A DNA stretch of 12,247 bases from Candidatus Zixiibacteriota bacterium (lineage in GTDB: Bacteria; Zixibacteria; MSB-5A5; GN15; FEB-12). Both the position numbers and the translations under genes were made by a program. Of the stretch, positions 7,773 to 12,247 are shown in pieces. Numbering within the stretch: position 1 is the first letter of the stretch; each line of letters starts with the position of its first letter. The stretch is from the NCBI GenBank assembly GCA_003641345.1, contig QNAD01000021.1, positions 1-12,247 on the forward strand, in the 5' to 3' direction. A model generated the notes under the pieces. It saw nothing but the letters and a program-made list of their open reading frames with translations, was not told the DNA's origin and searched no databases.

Positions 7773-9602
7773 TTATTCTTCTTTTTTTCTTTCAATTAAA
7801 TTAAGACCTAATTCATTCAATTGATCTTTATCAATATCGGACGGCGAACCATCCATCAAAGATATGGCATTGGCTGTTTTCGGAAAAGCTATTACATCAC
7901 GAATCGTATCAGTTTTAGTCATTAAAGTTACTAACCTGTCAAGACCAGCCGCAATTCCTGCATGCGGTGGAGCTCCGTATTCCAAAGCCCTCAATAGAAA
8001 ACCGAACAAATTTTCAGCCCGTTCGTCATCAATGCCCAATATATTCAGAATTTTCTTCTGGAGTTCACTTCTATTTATTCTTTGTCCGCCCGATGCAATC
8101 TCCCAACCATTGATAACCAAATCATATTGTGATGCATGAGCACGCCGCCATGGATGGTTTAAGTCATTTTTAGGTATATCTGTTTTAAACCCTTCGTCAA
8201 TCAAAGGCATATCCTTTTCAATTGGATGCGATACTATATTATGCATTGCCGAAAAACTATCGGTCTCATCGTCATAATCAAAAAGTGGAAATTCCATAAC
8301 CCAGAGCATTTTCCAGTCATTTTTATTTATTAGCTCATGCTTCCGACCCAAATATAAACGAAGCTGTCCTAATATAGATTCGGTTTTAATAGGAGCATCG
8401 GAAATAATAAACAACGCATCCCCTTTTTCAACTTCAGCTTTTTCTAATAATTGAGACATAACAGATTCACCGAGAAATTTTTTAATAGGCGATTTATCTT
8501 CAGTATCAGTTCTTAAAATATAAGCCAATCCTCCGGCACCATGTTCTTTGACTAAGCCCGTAAGTTCATCAATCTGCTTGCGGGAATAATTTCCACCGTC
8601 TTTGAGAACTATTCCTTTTACAACTCCACCTTTTTTTACATTTTCAGCAAATACTTTGAATTCAGATTCAGCAACTATATCAGATAAATTTATAATCTCC
8701 ATACCAAATCTTAAATCAGGTTTATCAATCCCCCACCGATTCATAACTTCATCATAGGTATATCTTGGAAATGGTATTTCAATATCAACATCCAGAGTTT
8801 CTTTGTAAACATGTTTCATCATTCTTTCAAAAACATCAAAAACATCATCCGGAGTTACAAAAGACATCTCCATATCAATTTGAGTGTGTTCCGGTTGGCG
8901 GTCAGCTCTTAAATCTTCATCGCGTAGGCATCTGGCAATCTGAAAATATTTATCAAACCCGCTCACCATCAAAATCTGTTTAAAAAGTTGAGGTGATTGA
9001 GGCAACGCATAAAATTTACCCCAATGTACTCTACTTGGCACCACATAGTCACGGGCACCTTCCGGAGTGGATTTAATTAACAATGGCGTTTCAATTTCAT
9101 AAAAGTCTTCACTGTTTAAATAATTTCGTACCGAAAGGGCTATTTCATGTCTCTTTTTTAATCGATCTTGAAATGGTTTCCTGCGAAGGTCCAAATAACG
9201 ATATTCCAATCTAAGAGCTTCTTTGGCAGAAGTTTCGTCTTCAATTTCAAAAGGGGGTGTTTTGGATTCCGCTAAGATAAAGAACTTTTCCAAACTAATT
9301 TCAATTTCACCAGTCGCCATATTTTTATTTATCATTCCATCCGGTCTTGGCTCGACAGTACCTATGCCAGCCACAACAAATTCATGTCTGGTACGAGTTG
9401 CCTCTTTTAGCATTTCAGGATCAAAAGTTTCCGGATTCACAACCATCTGAGTTAACCCGTATCTGTCTCTTAAGTCTATAAATAATAAACCGCCCAAATT
9501 TCTATAGCCATCAACCCAGCCATTTAAACAGACCGTTTGTCCTTTATCAGCCAACGATAATTGCCCACAATTATGTGTTCTTTTTAAATCCGAATAATTC
9601 AC
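7773..9602 (-). CDS. aspS: Aspartyl-tRNA synthetase (AspRS)
   Basis: A 609-residue bacterial-type class IIb synthetase, normal in length, charging tRNA-Asp. Domains: OB-fold anticodon-binding domain at about 1-110, catalytic core from about 130, the bacterial GAD insertion at about 290-420, and the core again to 609. Motif 2 is CLRDEDLRADRQPEHTQID (225-243) and motif 3 is GAPPHAGIAAGLDRL (543-557). In the anticodon domain the loop reads YRNLGG with Leu36 where non-discriminating enzymes usually have His, which suggests a discriminating AspRS (inference). The stretch GWEIASGGQRIN (499-510) differs from the commoner GYExGGGSxRIH. The start is GTG at 9602, preceded by GCGAGGAATTA, a good Shine-Dalgarno; the N-terminus then aligns well with the family. 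It leads the phoH-pgpH-ybeY train and probably provides its main promoter. Confidence 0.97.
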   Translation of the reverse strand: MNYSDLKRTHNCGQLSLADKGQTVCLNGWVDGYRNLGGLLFIDLRDRYGLTQMVVNPETFDPEMLKEATRTRHEFVVAGIGTVEPRPDGMINKNMATGEIEISLEKFFILAESKTPPFEIEDETSAKEALRLEYRYLDLRRKPFQDRLKKRHEIALSVRNYLNSEDFYEIETPLLIKSTPEGARDYVVPSRVHWGKFYALPQSPQLFKQILMVSGFDKYFQIARCLRDEDLRADRQPEHTQIDMEMSFVTPDDVFDVFERMMKHVYKETLDVDIEIPFPRYTYDEVMNRWGIDKPDLRFGMEIINLSDIVAESEFKVFAENVKKGGVVKGIVLKDGGNYSRKQIDELTGLVKEHGAGGLAYILRTDTEDKSPIKKFLGESVMSQLLEKAEVEKGDALFIISDAPIKTESILGQLRLYLGRKHELINKNDWKMLWVMEFPLFDYDDETDSFSAMHNIVSHPIEKDMPLIDEGFKTDIPKNDLNHPWRRAHASQYDLVINGWEIASGGQRINRSELQKKILNILGIDDERAENLFGFLLRALEYGAPPHAGIAAGLDRLVTLMTKTDTIRDVIAFPKTANAISLMDGSPSDIDKDQLNELGLNLIERKKEE

Positions 9603-9691
9603 TAATTCCTCGCTAAAACTATGTTATTTATTTATTTATCGGCAGAATTCTTCTACCTTTAAAATAGAAAAACAGTCTATTTTTTAAACTG

Positions 9692-9720
9692 AAATTACTT
9701 TAAAAGCTACCATAAGTCAA
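9692..9720 (-). promoter_or_regulatory. Putative sigma-70-type promoter of the aspS operon
   Basis: On the minus strand TTGACT (complement of 9715-9720) is followed after exactly 17 bases by TAATTT (complement of 9692-9697). This is the only well-spaced -35/-10 pair I noticed upstream of aspS. It would give a leader of roughly 80 bases before the GTG start. If the organism belongs to Bacteroidota proper, its main sigma factor prefers a different consensus, so this stays tentative. Confidence 0.4.
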
Positions 9721-9736
9721 GAACCTTGAATATGCA

Positions 9737-9756
9737 CTAAAATCAAGCAATTTTAG
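9737..9756. repeat. Perfect 7-base palindromic hairpin upstream of the aspS promoter
   Basis: CTAAAAT (9737-9743), six bases of loop, ATTTTAG (9750-9756). It lies 16 bases upstream of the putative -35 box of aspS. It has no T-tract on either strand, so it is not a typical terminator. It could be an operator, or a chance A+T-rich palindrome. Confidence 0.3.
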
Positions 9757-9834
9757 CCAAAAACAATAGCTTTGCGTTTTTTTCAATTATAAAATCCATT
9801 TTCGTAGATCGGCGTTTTGAATCTGCTCATAGTT

Positions 9835-9847
9835 GAGTAGGTCAGAC
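9835..9847 (+). repeat. Left arm of a 13-base perfect inverted repeat
   Basis: GAGTAGGTCAGAC is the exact reverse complement of 10068-10080. The core GTCAGAC/GTCTGAC lies at the inner side. The arms bound a 246-base unit that contains the HUH-like remnant. REP-like sequences flanking RAYT transposases in inverted orientation are a known arrangement; that these are REPs is inferred. The stop codon of the remnant frame lies inside this arm. Confidence 0.75.
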
Positions 9848-10018
9848 GTGTCTTCCTGATATCTTCATTCTGATTAAATCATTCTCTCTGGCATCTACCA
9901 GAATATGTATATGATCGTGAAGGTAAACATGAGCAATAATTTCGACAATAATCTTATTTCTGTTGAAAGTTGCGATTGTGATGAAAACAACATCACCCTT
10001 TTTTGAAAAATCTGCGTA
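9842..10018 (-). pseudogene. Possible remnant of a Y1 (IS200 / RAYT-like) HUH transposase
   Basis: Read on the minus strand, an open frame without any usable start codon ends at the TGA (complement of 9842-9844). It includes GDVVFITIATFNRN (9956-9997) followed by AHVYLHDHIHILVD (9893-9934). A hydrophobic strand ending in D/N-H-hydrophobic-H-hydrophobics is the HUH metal-binding signature of Y1 transposases, and an N-terminal F-x-T-strand followed by charged residues also fits. The distance between these two strands is much shorter than in intact family members, and the C-terminal half with the catalytic Tyr is missing, so this would be an internally deleted relic. The frame stays open upstream past 10080. 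The match is by eye only; a chance open frame is the alternative. Confidence 0.42.
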
Positions 10019-10067
10019 AATTTGACATATATAAAAATAATATGAATTTTTAAGAAAATTAAGAATT

Positions 10068-10080
10068 GTCTGACCTACTC
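10068..10080 (-). repeat. Right arm of a 13-base perfect inverted repeat
   Basis: GTCTGACCTACTC pairs base for base with 9835-9847. The match stops immediately on both sides (T versus G outside; G versus T inside), so the arms are discrete 13-base words and not part of a longer inverted duplication. Confidence 0.75.
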
Positions 10081-10232
10081 GCTTATATTGGCACGGAGGG
10101 CGGAAAGAAAATCAAAAACGTAGAAAAACAAAAATATTGGGAAAGAAAAAAGAACTTGCATTAACTGAAACTGTATTTTAGGTTAAGTGCGAATATGTCC
10201 AAACACCTTTAACGACGTACAGTCCAAGACTC

Positions 10233-10237
10233 AGGAG
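10233..10237 (+). promoter_or_regulatory. Shine-Dalgarno deciding the start of the repeat lipoprotein gene
   Basis: AGGAG lies 6 bases before the ATG at 10244. This is the strongest ribosome binding site near the 5' end of this gene and argues for 10244 over the in-frame GTG at 10187, which lacks one and would place 19 polar residues before the signal peptide. Confidence 0.75.
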
Positions 10238-10243
10238 AATAAT

Positions 10244-11551
10244 ATGCCTCGAAAGGTCATAATCAAAAATAGAAATGTGCGAAGATTAATTGTTAACTTT
10301 GTGATATTTATAAGCACTTTAGTTTTCAATAATTCCTGCACAGGACCAAGTGAAGAATATTTTCGCAAGGTTCGTATTGATAATGGGAAAAACATAATAG
10401 GACACTATCCGATTTCTTCTGATATGAGTTCAAAGATAGCATGTTATAAAGTGTCCTTCGACCCAACCGGTCGAGTAGCTCGGGTTGATTACTTGAGGAC
10501 GGGTACACTCGCTGTGGATAGGTATTTCGAGGCTGCGTCGGTTGTATGCACATTCAGCGATAGTACCGAAAGCCGGGTCTATCTTGATGAAAAAGGGGTA
10601 GCCAAGAATATTGGTGGCAATTCATATGGTGTTCTATATATGCTAAATGAGAAAGATCAACGATGGAAGTCGATCAATATTGACAACAATGGCCAGCCAA
10701 CATGGGATGAAGAAGGGGTGACTCAATACTTGTATGCTTTAGATCCGCTGGGCTACCGTCTATCTACAAAATGTTTGGATGCGGAAGGTAGAGCCATTGT
10801 GGATAATGATGGTATCGCCGAAAGGAAATTCGAGTTGGACGCCAATGGTTTTATAATCAAAGTCAGCTATTGGAATGTTGATAGAACGCCTACGAAGGAT
10901 TCTGAAGGTATATTTCACTGTGAGTATGTACGAGATAGTATGGGCAGGTCTCTTGAAGTTGAATTATACGATGAAAGTGGAGTGCCAGCACTGAGTACCA
11001 AATATGGATATTTCAAGTGTATGTGTGAATACAGTGATTATGGTAATCAGGAAGTTTGGAGATACTTTGGACTTGATGGAAACCCTATTAATAGAATTGA
11101 TTGTGGCAGTTCTGTTTTAAAGATACGGCTAAGTTCCGATGGGTCAATAATCGAGGATAGTTTCTACAACTCGAATGAAGAGCTTGTTTCGGAACCAGAG
11201 TCAAAGTTTGCAATAAAGGTGTGGAGTATTGGCTTGGATGGGATAGAACAATTCGCCAAAGGCTATGACACCAATCGCAATTTACTAACTGATAATAGTT
11301 CCAAAACGACTACATCTTTTACAATAAAAGTACCTCCAAAAAAGGAACCTGCCTGGAGTGAAGACGATTGGCGCAAATCGCTTGCTGATGGTGAAGGGGT
11401 AATTTACAAGACAAGCACAACTCAAGGTGCTTTGTTCATATCTTATTTGGAAAATGGCAAGTGTTTCTTCTATGGTTCTGGAAAGGAGAGTGAGGTCGTT
11501 GTTAATGGCAAAACTATTACAACGACTAATATCAACAATCCTTTAATTTAA
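10244..11551 (+). CDS. Putative secreted lipoprotein with ~32-residue DxxG tandem repeats (3' end probably frameshifted)
   Basis: Predicted 435 residues from the ATG at 10244. The N-terminus has basic residues (Arg13-Arg14), a hydrophobic core at 15-28 and FNNSC with Cys32, a loose lipobox, so export and lipid anchoring are likely but not certain. Most of the protein is a tandem array with a period of about 32 residues. A first D-x-x-G recurs at 167, 199, 231 and 264, a second at 147, 179 and 243 (degenerate at 211), and a third turn (DEEG, DNDG, DSEG) at 155, 187 and 219. Degenerate units probably extend back to about residue 64. The pattern resembles the YDxxGN / DxxGxP beta-repeat proteins found in many bacteria, of unknown role. 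After a linker (KVPPKKEPAWSEDDW) comes a C-terminal domain (about 370-435) that stops abruptly; its likely continuation lies in another frame (see 11551-11694). Codon use is richer in G+C than in the aspS operon, suggesting acquired DNA. Confidence 0.8.
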   Translation: MPRKVIIKNRNVRRLIVNFVIFISTLVFNNSCTGPSEEYFRKVRIDNGKNIIGHYPISSDMSSKIACYKVSFDPTGRVARVDYLRTGTLAVDRYFEAASVVCTFSDSTESRVYLDEKGVAKNIGGNSYGVLYMLNEKDQRWKSINIDNNGQPTWDEEGVTQYLYALDPLGYRLSTKCLDAEGRAIVDNDGIAERKFELDANGFIIKVSYWNVDRTPTKDSEGIFHCEYVRDSMGRSLEVELYDESGVPALSTKYGYFKCMCEYSDYGNQEVWRYFGLDGNPINRIDCGSSVLKIRLSSDGSIIEDSFYNSNEELVSEPESKFAIKVWSIGLDGIEQFAKGYDTNRNLLTDNSSKTTTSFTIKVPPKKEPAWSEDDWRKSLADGEGVIYKTSTTQGALFISYLENGKCFFYGSGKESEVVVNGKTITTTNINNPLI

Positions 11552-11694
11552 AGTATGTAGACTATAATGATTTGTATGTAACTCAAATTGTATATTATGA
11601 TGGTACAGAAGTTGAAAGATCAAAATTGATGGAAAATTCGGTAGGTTATGCTCAAGTTGAATGGACACTTTTTTATTACAAAAAAATAAGATAG
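11551..11694 (+). pseudogene. Out-of-frame C-terminal continuation of the repeat lipoprotein
   Basis: Immediately after the TAA at 11549-11551 another frame reads KYVDYNDLYVTQIVYYDG, continues as TEVERSKLMENSVGY and ends in VEWTLFYYKKIR at the TAG of 11692-11694, 47 codons in a composition like the upstream gene and with no start codon of its own near its beginning. This frame opens only after a TAA at 11527-11529. One missing base in the run CCTTTAATTTAAAG (about 11540-11553) would fuse both parts; for example one extra T would give NNPFNLKYVDYND. I infer either a true single-base deletion or a sequencing or assembly error in a homopolymer-like A/T stretch. Confidence 0.65.
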
Positions 11695-11760
11695 TAAATC
11701 AACTAATTTCCTTCACTGATTGCAATAGAAAGGCTGAAATCAAATGGTAAAAGAAAACTT

Positions 11761-12247
11761 ATGAAGAAATCAATCTATATTGTTTTAATACTCATACTTG
11801 TAACAGGATTATCATGTCAGGATAATCAAACGAGCGAACAGACCTCAGGCGATACTGCCCAGAGTACAAACGAACTGGAACCTTTAGGTAAATTCTCTTC
11901 AGCAGAGAGAACATTCTTAACCTTAGTTGAGGCCGCAAAGCAGGACGATACGAGAACCTTTCTAAATGGCTTTGATTTTATCCCAATATTTCGCGCTGCT
12001 GGATTTAACCAGCAACAAATTGATACCTCTCTAAAGGAATTGTCAGAGGGTACTCAAAATTCCGATGTTACCTCAGCTGCAATAGAGTTTATGGCGTTTT
12101 TGAAATCAGGTAATCACATAATACTCAACGAAGAAGAAGCTGGGTTGAAAACGAGAATGCTCCTTGTTAGATCAGAACCCAGCGTTTTTAGCCTATCAAC
12201 AGCAAAATGGTACTTTACTAAAAGAAATGGCAAGTGGCTCCTCAATC
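11761..12247 (+). CDS. Small putative lipoprotein, 3' end outside window
   Basis: The ATG at 11761 opens a frame that runs to the window end (162 complete codons). The N-terminus is a clear lipoprotein signal: MKK, a hydrophobic core (about 5-17) and GLSC with Cys19, followed by a Gln/Ser/Thr-rich spacer to about residue 40. The mature part starts SSAERTFLTLVEAAKQDD and ends at the edge with KWYFTKRNGKWLLN. A helix about repeated events per residue followed by a strand ending in xKxNGKWxL is typical of small NTF2-like or DUF4878-like lipoproteins, but I cannot assign it firmly. No good Shine-Dalgarno is visible upstream (AAAAGAAAACTT). It lies 66 bases after the restored stop of the repeat lipoprotein, on the same strand, so the two could be co-transcribed. 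Confidence 0.75.
   Translation, partial: MKKSIYIVLILILVTGLSCQDNQTSEQTSGDTAQSTNELEPLGKFSSAERTFLTLVEAAKQDDTRTFLNGFDFIPIFRAAGFNQQQIDTSLKELSEGTQNSDVTSAAIEFMAFLKSGNHIILNEEEAGLKTRMLLVRSEPSVFSLSTAKWYFTKRNGKWLLN

Larger units (their letters stand above)
9603..10243. other. Gene-free divergent interval between aspS and the repeat lipoprotein
   Basis: This 641-base interval separates the leftward aspS operon from the rightward lipoprotein genes. From left to right it holds the aspS leader and putative promoter, a weak bulged hairpin (about 9658-9688), the palindrome at 9737-9756, a 246-base unit with inverted 13-base ends (9835-10080) containing an HUH-like coding remnant, and a purine-rich stretch (about 10090-10155). 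I see no intact gene, tRNA or clear terminator here. Confidence 0.7.

Noticed and set aside
9658..9688. Hairpin TTTAAAATAG ... CTATTTTTTAAA as a terminator
   Set aside because: The stem needs a two-base bulge, is almost all A-T, and lies in the aspS leader where a terminator for either flanking gene makes little sense.
10156..10179. TTGCAT and TATTTT as promoter of the repeat lipoprotein
   Set aside because: The spacer is only 12 bases, too short for a sigma-70-type promoter.
10187..10243. GTG at 10187 as start of the repeat lipoprotein
   Set aside because: It lacks a Shine-Dalgarno and would put 19 polar residues before the signal peptide, whereas AGGAG sits 6 bases before the ATG at 10244.
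11541..11553. Programmed -1 frameshift at the end of the repeat lipoprotein
   Set aside because: The in-frame heptamer T TTA ATT does not meet the X XXY YYZ pattern and I see no strong downstream stem-loop; a plain indel or assembly error explains the data more simply.
11744..11763. Tiny ATG-started frame just before the second lipoprotein gene
   Set aside because: It would encode only six residues and has no ribosome binding site; it is most likely chance.

Overview
The window looks like a bacterial chromosome segment of low G+C content. The tight order phoH, 7TM-HD phosphodiesterase (pgpH), ybeY, CNNM-type CBS protein is common across bacteria. The A+T-rich coding and loose Bacteroidota-like lipoboxes fit the Bacteroidota / Ignavibacteriota / Chlorobi (FCB) side of the tree. 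That placement is an inference from style and gene content; no rRNA or tRNA gene is present to anchor it.

Layout. Positions 1-1528 run rightward: the C-terminal 161 codons of an unrecognised protein, then a short membrane-anchored RmuC. Facing it, positions 9602-1581 run leftward as one tightly packed gene train: aspS (GTG start), phoH, pgpH (7TM-HD), ybeY, a CNNM/CorC-like membrane protein with CBS pair, and a Cys/Met-metabolism PLP lyase. Intergenic gaps in this train are 6, 17, 2, 3 and 37 bases, so one transcript is likely. A plausible sigma-70-type promoter (TTGACT, 17 bases, TAATTT on the minus strand) lies about 90 bases upstream of aspS. The train joins translation (AspRS), RNA maturation and quality control (YbeY, PhoH), probable c-di-AMP breakdown (PgpH), divalent-metal or membrane homeostasis (CNNM) and sulfur amino-acid metabolism.

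Positions 9603-10243 hold no intact gene. They contain the aspS promoter region, a small perfect palindrome, and a 246-base unit bounded by perfect 13-base inverted repeats. Inside that unit, on the minus strand, an ATG-less open frame encodes a peptide with an HUH-type His-x-His segment, which I read as a decayed Y1 (IS200/RAYT-like) transposase.

Positions 10244-12247 run rightward and look like accessory DNA: two consecutive secreted or lipoprotein genes, visibly richer in G+C than the housekeeping block. The first is a 32-residue-repeat protein whose last ~48 codons appear to have been separated by a single-base frameshift near 11541-11550. The second is a small lipoprotein cut off by the window end. 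I found no CRISPR array, intact insertion sequence, tRNA or rRNA. I do not see convincing evidence of a wholly new system; the most notable items are the frameshifted repeat lipoprotein and the inverted-repeat/HUH remnant.
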